Source: Winogradskyella marina (GTDB lineage: Bacteria > Bacteroidota > Bacteroidia > Flavobacteriales > Flavobacteriaceae). From it: a DNA stretch of 37,000 bases. The notes beneath the pieces were generated by a model. That model was not told the DNA's origin and ran no database searches. It saw nothing but the letters and a program-made list of their open reading frames with translations. The stretch lies in the NCBI RefSeq assembly GCF_015645385.1, contig NZ_JADOET010000021.1, positions 1 to 37,000 on the forward strand, in the 5' to 3' direction. Of the stretch, positions 24,938-33,608 are shown piece by piece; within the stretch, counting starts at the first letter, position 1; each line of letters starts with the position of its first letter. The position numbers and the translations under genes are program-made.

Positions 24938-27046
24938 TTATAAAAACCATAAAGCATTTTTTGCATTATCTGGAACACCATTATTAAAGCGTGGTGCTAT
25001 TTGTGCAACCATTTCAGGATATTTTATGGTAATTGGTACATTTTGTTGTCGTAGTGATTTCCAGTATAGTCTGCTAAACTGATATACTTGCGTTAATAAT
25101 TCTAATACTACATTTGCATCTTCAAAAGCATCTTCATCTGGACTGCTTATTTTAATTTTTATTGGAAATGGATAACCATCTGTATCTGCATAGCGTTGTG
25201 AATTGGGATAACGTGCGTTGTTAAACAACAGAAATTGGTTTTCACTAATACGTATGTATGTACCACTAACTGGCATTAATTTTTTATTCCAATTAAGGTC
25301 GTAAGCAATAATATCTTCCGCTTCGGTTTTATTGATATTAAGAATGTATAAAGGCACTTTTAAGCCTAATGAATGCATCCCACTTATAATGGGTTTTAAC
25401 TCTTCGTAACTCATTTCCTTGTAAAAATGAATGACCACTTTATCTGCTTCTGCAACCGATGTAAAATCCCTAATGGCTTTACAGATACTACCTGCTAACA
25501 GGTCTGTTTCTGTTTGGTCGAAATATTCAAACTTTCTAAATAAGCCATTATTTTGAAAACTAAAGGCACTTGCAATATAACGTCTGTTCTCGCCTTGATT
25601 GGTAAATGCTCCAACACCTATTACTAATTCTTTTTTATCGGTTACTGCCAACTTCCACGGTGCACCGCCTAATTTAGCGTGTATAGCCAATGCCATATTT
25701 TGTAACGAGAATTGAAAATTGTATTGGTTTTCTATATTCTCAACCATCTTATGATAATCTACCACTTGGGTTACTATGCCTTCGTTTAAGAACAGTTCTT
25801 TGATTTGAATATAGATGTCGCGGTCTTCTGGATTTGGCGTGAACTTATCAAAAGGACTTAAATAAAATGCTGCATAGCGCACAGTATCGTGGTCGAAAGA
25901 TAATTTTTCTAACTGCTCTGTAATTTCTGGTATTGGGTCGTTTTGGTTAGTGAACTCAATGAAATGTTCTTTAGAAGTTGCAGCCTTAATATTTACGTAA
26001 TCTTCAATCCCTTTGAAATACTTTTTTTGAGAGGTAACACCAGATTTAAGGTTGTTATAAAAGGATTTAATGGCTTCTTTATGAGAGGTATGGTACACAA
26101 AGAAAAACTTAATGTTTTGATTATTTGGTCTCTTATAAGGATTTAGGTTATTCATTGCCAATTTAGGCACTAAATGCGTTTTTTTATTGCCATATTGGTC
26201 TTTGCCAAATTCCAGCAAACCCAATCGTGGGTCTATATGATTTATGCGGTTACGTGGTACATCTATAAATGCATCATCTTTAAATGGAAATATGGCTTTA
26301 AAGTCTTCGGTAAATAAGTAGTTTTTCGCAAAGTTGTTGATGAGTGCCACATACTTTTGGTATTTGTTGGCTTGACGTACTGGTTCTTCAATAGGAATAT
26401 CCAAAGCTCTTGCCAATGGTAAACTAAAAATTGGAAATGCTTTGTCAAATTCTATAGCATTATAAAATTCTTCCTTTTCCTCTGTGTCGAGGTTCATTTG
26501 ATAGTTGATTGTTTTTTGACCATAAACACAACGTCTAATTAACTCTGTTTCCTCAATATCCTTAACTGACTTTGTGAGGACTTTTGATGTACCATCAAAC
26601 GACACAATAAGTTCTGGTAAGTCGGTAAGTTTAGCAAACTGAATTTTAAACGAGAATTTGTAATATAGGTTATAATGTTCTGTATTTCCTTTAAGTGATG
26701 GTATCCACACTTGCACATCGCCTACAAAGTTTTTGACAACTATATAATCTTTTGATTGAAAATAGCTTCTTAACTGATGCTTCAAATATTGCTTATAGAT
26801 TCTTAATTCTCTACCATTAACCAAATTAATTTTTATGCTTGGTGCATTCGGTATTTGATTAGTAAAGGTTGTAAATATTTGGTCTGTATTGGATAAGTCT
26901 ATATCTGGAAACGCCTCTTTAATCTGCCTTGAAAACTTTGATTTATGGATTGGGTGACTGCCTTCTATATCTTCTAAAGAAAAGAAAAATGTAGGTGCGC
27001 TATTAGGCCATTTAAAGTTTAGTATGTTGGTTTTGAGATGTTCCAT
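24938..27046 (-). CDS. ago: Prokaryotic Argonaute, long type, apparently catalytically inactive
   Basis: This 702-aa protein has the length of long prokaryotic Argonautes (N, PAZ-like, MID and PIWI regions). The MID 5'-guide pocket is recognisable: YIQIKELFLNEGIVTQVV (412-429), then QNMALAIHAKLGGAPWKL (449-466), which keeps the Lys-Gln-Lys set. The PIWI domain fills the rest and ends in the usual hydrophobic WFL. In the first catalytic strand VIGVGAF, G479 stands where DEDX Argonautes have Asp. In VVIHFYKEM, Y542 stands where the third acid (RDG) is expected. It should therefore bind guide and target without cutting, like long-B Argonautes, which rely on partner effectors. It starts 29 bp after the 107-aa gene and ends the defence cassette. 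Confidence 0.9.
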   Translation of the reverse strand: MEHLKTNILNFKWPNSAPTFFFSLEDIEGSHPIHKSKFSRQIKEAFPDIDLSNTDQIFTTFTNQIPNAPSIKINLVNGRELRIYKQYLKHQLRSYFQSKDYIVVKNFVGDVQVWIPSLKGNTEHYNLYYKFSFKIQFAKLTDLPELIVSFDGTSKVLTKSVKDIEETELIRRCVYGQKTINYQMNLDTEEKEEFYNAIEFDKAFPIFSLPLARALDIPIEEPVRQANKYQKYVALINNFAKNYLFTEDFKAIFPFKDDAFIDVPRNRINHIDPRLGLLEFGKDQYGNKKTHLVPKLAMNNLNPYKRPNNQNIKFFFVYHTSHKEAIKSFYNNLKSGVTSQKKYFKGIEDYVNIKAATSKEHFIEFTNQNDPIPEITEQLEKLSFDHDTVRYAAFYLSPFDKFTPNPEDRDIYIQIKELFLNEGIVTQVVDYHKMVENIENQYNFQFSLQNMALAIHAKLGGAPWKLAVTDKKELVIGVGAFTNQGENRRYIASAFSFQNNGLFRKFEYFDQTETDLLAGSICKAIRDFTSVAEADKVVIHFYKEMSYEELKPIISGMHSLGLKVPLYILNINKTEAEDIIAYDLNWNKKLMPVSGTYIRISENQFLLFNNARYPNSQRYADTDGYPFPIKIKISSPDEDAFEDANVVLELLTQVYQFSRLYWKSLRQQNVPITIKYPEMVAQIAPRFNNGVPDNAKNALWFL

Positions 27047-27075
27047 AGATAATTTCTTTAGTAGTTACATAAACC

Positions 27076-27399
27076 CTATTTAAATTGTTCTGTTATTAAT
27101 AATCCTTTTTCAATTACAGTAGCAACATCGTTACTGTTTTTTGCTTGTGCATTTAGAGAGCCTAAAACTTTTAAGCTTTCTTCTGTTTGGTAATCAATAG
27201 CTTGTTTAAAAAAAACTTCAATAGCTTGTTCTATTCTGTTTTTTAAGGTTTTAAGTTCTTTTTGATAGTTGTCTTTTTCTTCTGCTCTGGTAAGGGAATA
27301 ATATTCGCCTTTTGAAGGTCTTTTAATTCTTTTATCCAATTTGTATGCTCTATTTAAAAATGCTTCTAAACGCATTGCAATCATTTCTTGTGTTGCCAT
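27076..27399 (-). CDS. Small helical protein of the R-M/Argonaute cassette, family unknown
   Basis: I do not recognise this 107-aa protein. It is highly charged and almost entirely helical by eye. Residues 42-70 (EKDNYQKELKTLKNRIEQAIEV) show coiled-coil spacing, and residues 15-35 are rich in lysine and arginine. There are no cysteines, signal peptide or catalytic motifs. It starts 3 bp after the restriction-methyltransferase stop codon and ends 29 bp before the Argonaute start, so it is almost certainly co-transcribed and co-translated with both. This placement suggests an adaptor or regulatory subunit linking the two large proteins, but that is inference. Confidence 0.8.
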   Translation of the reverse strand: MATQEMIAMRLEAFLNRAYKLDKRIKRPSKGEYYSLTRAEEKDNYQKELKTLKNRIEQAIEVFFKQAIDYQTEESLKVLGSLNAQAKNSNDVATVIEKGLLITEQFK

Positions 27400-27402
27400 A
27401 TC

Positions 27403-30400
27403 TTAACTGTTTTCTATAATGTCTCGTTCTTCTTGTGTTAAATCATATAAATCGTACACCATAGTATCTATTGTTTCTTCTCTTTGGGTGATTTGGGTTT
27501 TTAACTCTTGGGCTTTTTTCTTGTTGTCCTCAAAGAGTTCTAACCACTCAAACTCGTCTTTTTTGGTCAATGGTGTGCCACCTGCTTTTTTAATGGCTTT
27601 GTTGAGTTCTTTTATAAAGTCTGCAAAGTCTAACTCGTGCCAGTTTTCGAGTTTGCGAGTTAGTTTTTCAATTTGTGTACTTACTGAAAAGTACTTTATA
27701 AACTTATTAGTATAATCATTCAATTCTTTGTTTAAATCAAGTAATGAAACGACTAATTTTTTAAATTTTTCTTGTTCCTCAACAGTTATTTTTTTTACTG
27801 GTATTGTTCTAATGTCAGATAAGGTTAATTGAGAAAAATCATCCTTTGAAGCAGTCGTTGAGCCTTTAGTTTTCATAAATGAAAATAACTTACTATTGAT
27901 TAAAGCCAATAAGTAATGTATTTCGTAATTATCATTTGTTATTTTAAGATTATAAATATCTTTTTTATTGACAAACTCATCACTTACAAGTGAAGCCATA
28001 ATTCTAAATTGTCTATTTATTAATCTGCGTATAATTATTCTTTCATCTTGGAAAAAAGAATAATCTTTTGGCTTCTCTCTTAAATTATCGCTGTAATGTA
28101 CCCAAGAAAATTCTTCAGACTTCTGATACCTTCCCAAATATCCAGTAAAGTATTTTTTATACCCTTCAATATAATCATCACTAACATCATCTGAATTTGG
28201 TAAAATCCCTCTTATGGAATCACTAATATCATCGAGAGTAATTGTGTCTTTAACTATTTTTGGTTGAAGAGTGTAGAAAAAAGGATTTAAAACAACTTTT
28301 AAAGAATCCAATTGCATCCAAAACTTGGATGGAAGCAATAATAAATTTCTTTCTTCAATTAAACTGGTATCGAATTTTTCACGGGCTCCAAACTCTAATA
28401 CTCTTGAGTAATATTCTTCTGATTTTTCATTATTGAATACATAAATACCTGTATCAACATAGGCATCTTTAAAAACATCATAAGGAAGTTTAATACCTAT
28501 TTCTAATTTCAAATTTGAGGCAATAAACTTTCTTGTACTATTATATTTATCACCTGTTTGCCACGAAACAGGAATTATGTAGCTACTATAAGAAGATTCT
28601 TTTGTAATTCTACTTGCTAATTCTATGAATGAAGTATAAATATCAAAATTTGATTGAAAACTAATAAAATTGTTAGTTATATATTCTCTAACGGATTCAG
28701 ACAATTTAGCACCATAAGGTGGATTCCCAATCACTACATCAAAACCACCTTTATCAAATATCTGCGAGAATTGTTCTTGCCAATTAAAGGCTTTATTGCC
28801 TGCAATGGTCTTACTATCTATAAGGCTATTACCACATTTAATATTGTTACTTAAATCGTTGAGTTTTCTGCGTGGTTGCGCTGTACGTAACCAAAGCGAT
28901 AGTTTGGCAATTTCTACCGATTCTTCGTTTAGGTCCACACCATAAATGTTGTTTTCTAAAATGGTGTTTTCTATATCGCTTAATATTAAGCCACCACCTA
29001 ATACTTTAGATTTCAACTCATCTATGTAACGATGTTCTTTAATTAAAAAATCTAATGCTTGGTTTAAAAATGCTCCAGAGCCACAAGCTGGGTCGCATAT
29101 CGTAATTTGTAATAACCATCCACGATAGGTATCTAATACCACTATTAACTCTTTTTTAGTGCTTTGGTGTGTGCCTCGTTTAACCTCAAAATAGGCTTCT
29201 TCCTTAAAGCCTAATGTTTTCTTTTTTTCTTGGCAGAGTTTACCAACGGTGTTTTCTACAATGTATTTGGTAATGTATTTTGGGGTATAGAATACGCCAT
29301 CTTTTTTACGTTTACTCTTTTGCTTATCGAACTCGCCACCTTCAATTTCGGCATTGACGCTTTCAATCTCGTTGAGTGAGTTTTCAAAGATGTGTCCTAA
29401 AATATTAACATCTACCTGACTGCTAAAATCGTATTTAGCCAGTTTGTAGGTGTGTTTGTAGAGTAAGTCATCATCGATTTCCAAACTATCGAGAATAGCA
29501 TCTGGTTTAAAGAGTCCGCCATTGTAGGCATAGATTTCTGCTCTTGATGTTGTGCCTTTTCTGCCTTCATCTAAAAAATGAAAGTATTGTTTAAAGAGGT
29601 TGTATAGTGGACGTTCGTCACCAAAATCGATATCGGCTTTCCACTTATCCAGAATTTGAATGGTTGAGTTTGGTGGTAGTAAATCTCTATCTTCTGCAAA
29701 GAATATGAACAGGAAACGGTCTATTAGTTTCTGTGATTTTTTGAACAGGGAAAGTTTGACGTTTTTTTCGAGGGATTTATTCTCGTTGACGTTGTTTTCT
29801 TCAAGAGATTGCCGCGCTTCGCTCGCAATGACAGCATCACTTTTTATACGTTTGGCATTTCGTTTTACGAGGTCTCTAAAGAGTTCGCGTTTAAATACCG
29901 AATAGTCGTTGTAAAACTGTTTGGTGATTTTATCTTCTTCTACTAAAGAGGCTTCTTTAATAGTTAGTGGTAGGTTATTAAGAATATTGTCTTTTTGTAA
30001 ACAGAGATACAATAAACCAAATTCTTCTGGTGCTAATTGAAAGAGATTGAACTCTAAAAATTCTGTAGCATCGTTGATGTAAAACCTCAACTTTTCAAAA
30101 TTGGATGTAATAATATAAACACAGCCTTTTTGGTTGGCTTTATAGTCGAACGCTTGTTTACGAATGCTTTCTAAATCTTTGGTATTGGTTCCCTTGAGTT
30201 CAATAACACCAATGGCTTTAGCTTCTTTTAAAATAGCGCCATCTGCCTTACCTGCTCCTTTTTGGTTTTTAAACTCGGTAGTAATATTAAAGTCTGGTTT
30301 TGGGTTCAGCGTATAATCCAAGACATTTACAAACAACTCATCCAGAAACTTTGCCTGGTATTGTTCTTCTTTAGAGTTTTTAATATTCTCCTGAATGGTA

Positions 30401-30504
30401 ACATTGTGAAAATACTTGGTGTATTTTTTATAGGCACGCTCTACTACTGAAGCATCTTGTTGCGCCAAATAGGTTTTTAATACTGATGTTTGAAATAATG
30501 CCAT
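27403..30504 (-). CDS. Type IIG restriction endonuclease-methyltransferase (Eco57I-like)
   Basis: This 1033-aa single-chain enzyme should cut and methylate DNA with its own specificity domain. The N-terminal PD-(D/E)XK nuclease has D88 in GKADGAI and E102/K104 in VIELKGT. The adenine methyltransferase core has VFYTPKYITKYIVENTV (404-420), SAM-binding DPACGSG (471-477) and catalytic NPPY (594-597). The target-recognition and helical C-terminal part spans about 700-1033. A 26-bp interspersed repeat is read in frame at residues 225-234 (VIASEARQSL), between nuclease and methyltransferase. BREX PglX proteins have a similar methyltransferase core, but no other BREX gene is present. It starts 7 bp after the XRE regulator gene. 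Confidence 0.9.
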   Translation of the reverse strand: MALFQTSVLKTYLAQQDASVVERAYKKYTKYFHNVTIQENIKNSKEEQYQAKFLDELFVNVLDYTLNPKPDFNITTEFKNQKGAGKADGAILKEAKAIGVIELKGTNTKDLESIRKQAFDYKANQKGCVYIITSNFEKLRFYINDATEFLEFNLFQLAPEEFGLLYLCLQKDNILNNLPLTIKEASLVEEDKITKQFYNDYSVFKRELFRDLVKRNAKRIKSDAVIASEARQSLEENNVNENKSLEKNVKLSLFKKSQKLIDRFLFIFFAEDRDLLPPNSTIQILDKWKADIDFGDERPLYNLFKQYFHFLDEGRKGTTSRAEIYAYNGGLFKPDAILDSLEIDDDLLYKHTYKLAKYDFSSQVDVNILGHIFENSLNEIESVNAEIEGGEFDKQKSKRKKDGVFYTPKYITKYIVENTVGKLCQEKKKTLGFKEEAYFEVKRGTHQSTKKELIVVLDTYRGWLLQITICDPACGSGAFLNQALDFLIKEHRYIDELKSKVLGGGLILSDIENTILENNIYGVDLNEESVEIAKLSLWLRTAQPRRKLNDLSNNIKCGNSLIDSKTIAGNKAFNWQEQFSQIFDKGGFDVVIGNPPYGAKLSESVREYITNNFISFQSNFDIYTSFIELASRITKESSYSSYIIPVSWQTGDKYNSTRKFIASNLKLEIGIKLPYDVFKDAYVDTGIYVFNNEKSEEYYSRVLEFGAREKFDTSLIEERNLLLLPSKFWMQLDSLKVVLNPFFYTLQPKIVKDTITLDDISDSIRGILPNSDDVSDDYIEGYKKYFTGYLGRYQKSEEFSWVHYSDNLREKPKDYSFFQDERIIIRRLINRQFRIMASLVSDEFVNKKDIYNLKITNDNYEIHYLLALINSKLFSFMKTKGSTTASKDDFSQLTLSDIRTIPVKKITVEEQEKFKKLVVSLLDLNKELNDYTNKFIKYFSVSTQIEKLTRKLENWHELDFADFIKELNKAIKKAGGTPLTKKDEFEWLELFEDNKKKAQELKTQITQREETIDTMVYDLYDLTQEERDIIENS
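29807..29832. repeat. Interspersed 26-bp palindromic repeat inserted in frame in the R-M gene
   Basis: On the minus strand it reads GTCATTGCGAGCGAAGC then GCGGCAATC, which matches from memory a dispersed repeat of many Bacteroidota genomes (GTCATTGCGAG...GCAATC). It encodes VIASEARQSL, a tell-tale peptide. The surrounding stretch (residues about 222-247) looks like extra linker between the helices before and after it. The reading frame is kept, so the enzyme may still function. Confidence 0.7.
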
Positions 30505-30511
30505 TTAGAAG

Positions 30512-30811
30512 CTATTGTTTTTTGTTGGTTAAGTTCTTAATTTCCTGCTCTGCTTTTTTGAGGATTTCCGTACTGTTGGATTCATCCTTAATCATATTGA
30601 CAATTTTATCTGCCATCCAAAGGTTTAGCAATTCATCTTTATTTTTATTTAAAACTTTTGCTAAATCTTCTACTTGTTCACGTCTTGCAGTACGATTGCC
30701 TCGCTCTATTTTGCTTAAATAGGCTACATCCATATTTAGGTTTGCAGCCATTTCACGCAGCAGCATATTGCGCTTTTCGCGTAATGAACGTATGTACTCT
30801 CCAAACTCCAT
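30512..30811 (-). CDS. XRE-family regulator (C-protein-like)
   Basis: This 99-aa protein is a Cro/C1-type helix-turn-helix regulator: FGEYIRSLREKRNMLLREMA, then MDVAYLSKIERGNRTARREQ, with a C-terminal helix. The ATG at 30811 is preferred. A longer version would need TTG at 30835 and would run into the dyad at 30823-30846. Small XRE proteins just ahead of restriction genes usually act as controller (C) proteins that delay restriction until methylation is established. It is 7 bp upstream of the type IIG gene and heads the four-gene cassette. Confidence 0.85.
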   Translation of the reverse strand: MEFGEYIRSLREKRNMLLREMAANLNMDVAYLSKIERGNRTARREQVEDLAKVLNKNKDELLNLWMADKIVNMIKDESNSTEILKKAEQEIKNLTNKKQ

Positions 30812-30822
30812 AATAGAATTAT

Positions 30823-30846
30823 TTAGACTTGTCAATATTTGTCTAA
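30823..30846. promoter_or_regulatory. Operator-like dyad upstream of the XRE regulator
   Basis: TTAGAC (30823-30828) and GTCTAA (30841-30846) are perfect inverted arms 12 bases apart. GACAA occurs twice within the same stretch on the minus strand. It lies 12-35 bp upstream of the preferred start codon, where controller proteins of restriction systems bind to regulate themselves. That the XRE protein binds here is inferred from position and symmetry. Confidence 0.5.
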
Positions 30847-30911
30847 TTTAAGAAAAGGAAAGAAAGAAGTAAGAAAAAGATATAAACAGTTATTAACAGC
30901 AAATGAGGAAG

Positions 30912-30966
30912 TTAAGGATTTGAGGAAATCATTTAACTTATATCCTATAATCCTTAAAATCCTTAA
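30912..30966. repeat. Inverted repeat after the primase gene
   Basis: TTAAGGATTT (30912-30921) is perfectly mirrored by AAATCCTTAA (30957-30966), and AATCCTTAA is also tandemly repeated at the right arm. The right arm touches the stop codon of the PriCT_2/DUF3987 gene. It may terminate that operon or set it apart from the defence cassette that follows 150 bp later. The sequence is AT-rich and there is no strong T run. Confidence 0.4.
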
Positions 30967-32703
30967 TTACTCTTTTGTAGTATTTGAATATACATTGTGA
31001 GCTTCACGATGTATTAATCCAGCCTCTACAAATTTGGTAATGTAACCTTCTGCTGTTTTATGTGGTATGCTCTGTTTGGATGCCAAGTCTAAATAATCTT
31101 GTCGGTTAAACTGCTTTGGCAAATGCTCTAAAAAGCGTTCTTTTCTATTTAGTCGTTTCGTAGTTTTTTGCTCAATAGGTAAATCGTTGAACACTTTACT
31201 ACTATGCTTAACTAAAATTGAAATAATGGTTAAAGCATTTTCAAAGTCCACATCTTCACATTCTTTAGTTGCATTAACATCGCCATCTTCCATAATGCGA
31301 AAAACGGTAAATAGCATCATTATTCTAAATGCAATTAATCCTAATCGTCTAATGGTTGCAATATACTCTTCGGGTTGCAGGTTAATGTATTTGGTCTGTA
31401 AGGATTCGAAAAATATATTGAATTGCTCTTGTTGTGATTTGGTTAGTTGTACTTCAATCTCTGGATTGTTTTTAAGTGTTTTATACAAGCCTAAAAACTC
31501 ATTACCCAATTGATTATAGTAATCATCTAAACTTATATTATTGTTGTTTTGAAATACATTTTTCCAAGTTGGTTTTATATTCATATAATAGAACATAAAA
31601 CGACTAAATAAACCATTTTCAGCATTAGGTATTAATGTTGCTACTTGTTTTGGTGTGCCAGACAATACAGTAGATAAACACGGTTTTTCAATATCTACAT
31701 ATTCTCTATCGGTTCTACGATAATAGCTTATAGTTTCGTGATGAAAGGCTTTACGAAATCCATCGGAATAATTACCATAATCGCTTTTAAAGGCTTGTGC
31801 TAACGTGTCGCCTTCGGTTTCAAAAATTAATCCTCTACCTTCATTATCTGAAATTAATTGATAGACTCCTGTTACACTATTATTAGCAGGAATAAACAGC
31901 ATTCTTTCAGGTGGTTTGCTTGGTTTCTCTAAATTTTCATCTTTTCCTTTATTCATATTATAAGTAGCTGTTTCCGTTTGGAATTGCTGCTTTAATACTT
32001 TGGCTTGTTCTCTTTTTAATTTATGCACAGGGTCTACCAAATTTTTAATTTGGTTAAGTCTGCCTTTACCTGCAGAAGCAGGTGCAGTTACGAATAAGTA
32101 TAAATTACCATACACCTTACGCTGGTCATAGATTCCAAATAATTTTGGGAAGCAGGCACTAAAAGCTGTTAAAGCACCCAATAATAAAATGTCCTTTTCT
32201 TCTTGACTGCTCGCAGGATTTACAACTTGTTGTAAAAATTGTGGAAGTGAATTATATACCTTTTCTGGAATAGTAGGCATAGATTCTTGTTGCTTTTCCT
32301 CTTTTTGTTCTGGTATTATCGTTTCGGTTTTTGGTACTCTTATACCTGCTTGGTGTGCGTGATGATAAAAGGTTGCAATTGTGATTCCGTGTCCTTTTGC
32401 TTTTAGACATTTATTAAATTGCTCGTCACATTCTTTAGTTTCATAACCTACATAGGCTTTACTAATTCTGTGATAATAATCTCTACCTATTTCTCCATAT
32501 TCTTCAGCTAATGCGAAACCTAAATCTCGCCAAATAGCATAATTGCCAGTTATATCAATACCTGCCTGTTCGATAGCGGTTATATAGGATTCTATATCGT
32601 TATTAGCAACAGCAACAACGTGAGTTGTTGCTTTGTTGCTTGTTGGTTGTTGATGCTCTTTTGGAACCTCTAACCATTCTTTTGGATTAAATATTTTGCT
32701 CAT
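30967..32703 (-). CDS. PriCT_2 and DUF3987 primase/helicase-like protein
   Basis: In this 578-aa protein, residues about 35-120 match the primase C-terminal domain 2 (WRDLGFALAEEYGEIGRDYY, HRISKAY, ECDEQFNKCL). Residues 160 onward match the DUF3987 P-loop ATPase/helicase-like domain, with TAPASAGKGRLNQIKNLV (Walker A-like), FETEGDTLAQAF (Walker B-like) and LSGTPKQVATLI. These proteins occur in replication or excision modules of Bacteroidota mobile elements, in the same position as prmN1 of NBU1. They are thought to help replicate or process the excised circle. It overlaps the upstream VirE-N gene by 4 bp (ATGA). Confidence 0.88.
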   Translation of the reverse strand: MSKIFNPKEWLEVPKEHQQPTSNKATTHVVAVANNDIESYITAIEQAGIDITGNYAIWRDLGFALAEEYGEIGRDYYHRISKAYVGYETKECDEQFNKCLKAKGHGITIATFYHHAHQAGIRVPKTETIIPEQKEEKQQESMPTIPEKVYNSLPQFLQQVVNPASSQEEKDILLLGALTAFSACFPKLFGIYDQRKVYGNLYLFVTAPASAGKGRLNQIKNLVDPVHKLKREQAKVLKQQFQTETATYNMNKGKDENLEKPSKPPERMLFIPANNSVTGVYQLISDNEGRGLIFETEGDTLAQAFKSDYGNYSDGFRKAFHHETISYYRRTDREYVDIEKPCLSTVLSGTPKQVATLIPNAENGLFSRFMFYYMNIKPTWKNVFQNNNNISLDDYYNQLGNEFLGLYKTLKNNPEIEVQLTKSQQEQFNIFFESLQTKYINLQPEEYIATIRRLGLIAFRIMMLFTVFRIMEDGDVNATKECEDVDFENALTIISILVKHSSKVFNDLPIEQKTTKRLNRKERFLEHLPKQFNRQDYLDLASKQSIPHKTAEGYITKFVEAGLIHREAHNVYSNTTKE

Positions 32704-33608
32704 AATGCTTGATGTCTTTTATGTAAAAAGGCTGTTGGGTCGTATGGTAAAAAACACGCTCTGGAAACGTCTTTACCGGACTGGTCAACCTCAATGTTAT
32801 AGGTGTGATTAATGTAATTTGCTACTGCTGTAAAGTATTCTGAATGTGATGTTTCGGAAATATCTATCCGAATAATCCATTTTAAACCATCGCCAGATGG
32901 CGAAATAAATAGCATTTCGGTTTCAAAATATTCATCGTTTAATAATTGTTCTTTAAACTTTTGAATATTTTCTAAATGGTCGAAATCTATTGTTAGCAAA
33001 TTGGAATGTTGTAACAAATTTTTATCGTTACGTTTTTCAAATGTTCCTGAAAAGGTGACGTAATCAAAGCGATTCGCTTTAAATTTACGTGCCTCTTTTA
33101 CATCTGTTATTGCTCTTAACTCTTTGGTAATCGCTTTGTATTTATCACTTGTGATTAATGCAAATATTTGATGCAGTCGCATTGTTTCCGCAGGAAACAC
33201 ATTGCGAACAGGTGCTTTGAAAAAGCTACAGTAAGCATACCAGGTATCGTCTGGTTCGTTTAACCATTCTAACTCGTTATTTTCCTTGATTTCTAATTTT
33301 AGATGTAGTGCTTCATTTATTTTCTGCAATAATTCTGCTTCATCAATGGTTTTAAAATGATATTGTACAAATTCAAATACATCACCTTTAAAAGTTTCAA
33401 TTTCGGTATCTCTATGGGTTGCAATCACTCCATCAATATGAATCCTTAAAGTTTCTTTTCCACCATTAAATGGGTTACGAGTTATCCCGCAGTCCCTTCC
33501 TTTTACAGAAAGGACTGTTGTATCAGGATAATACTGTCTTAACACGTAGGCATAAATCTTTAAACCATAATGTGTTTTATCTAAAATTGCTTCTCTACTT
33601 ATCTCCAT
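32700..33608 (-). CDS. BT4734/BF3469 family protein (VirE N-terminal-type)
   Basis: In this 302-aa protein the C-terminal half carries the BT4734/BF3469 N-terminal domain signature: HSNLLTIDFDHLENIQKFKEQL, FISPSGDGLKWIIRID, HSEYFTAVANYI and DVSRACFLPYDP. This is a RepB/primase-polymerase-like fold found beside DUF3987 proteins. The N-terminal 120 residues resemble a CHC2-like stretch without obvious zinc ligands (RDCGITRNPFNGGKETL). Normally VirE-N and DUF3987 parts form one protein; here they are two overlapping genes. It probably takes part in replication or processing of the excised element. It overlaps the HTH gene upstream by 14 bp. Confidence 0.85.
   Translation of the reverse strand: MEISREAILDKTHYGLKIYAYVLRQYYPDTTVLSVKGRDCGITRNPFNGGKETLRIHIDGVIATHRDTEIETFKGDVFEFVQYHFKTIDEAELLQKINEALHLKLEIKENNELEWLNEPDDTWYAYCSFFKAPVRNVFPAETMRLHQIFALITSDKYKAITKELRAITDVKEARKFKANRFDYVTFSGTFEKRNDKNLLQHSNLLTIDFDHLENIQKFKEQLLNDEYFETEMLFISPSGDGLKWIIRIDISETSHSEYFTAVANYINHTYNIEVDQSGKDVSRACFLPYDPTAFLHKRHQAL

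Noticed and set aside
27403..30504. BREX PglX
   Set aside because: The methyltransferase core is similar, but there is an N-terminal PD-(D/E)XK nuclease and no BrxC, PglZ or BrxL gene nearby.
30811..30835. TTG start for the XRE regulator
   Set aside because: ATG at 30811 begins just before the HTH domain, and the TTG lies inside the operator-like dyad.
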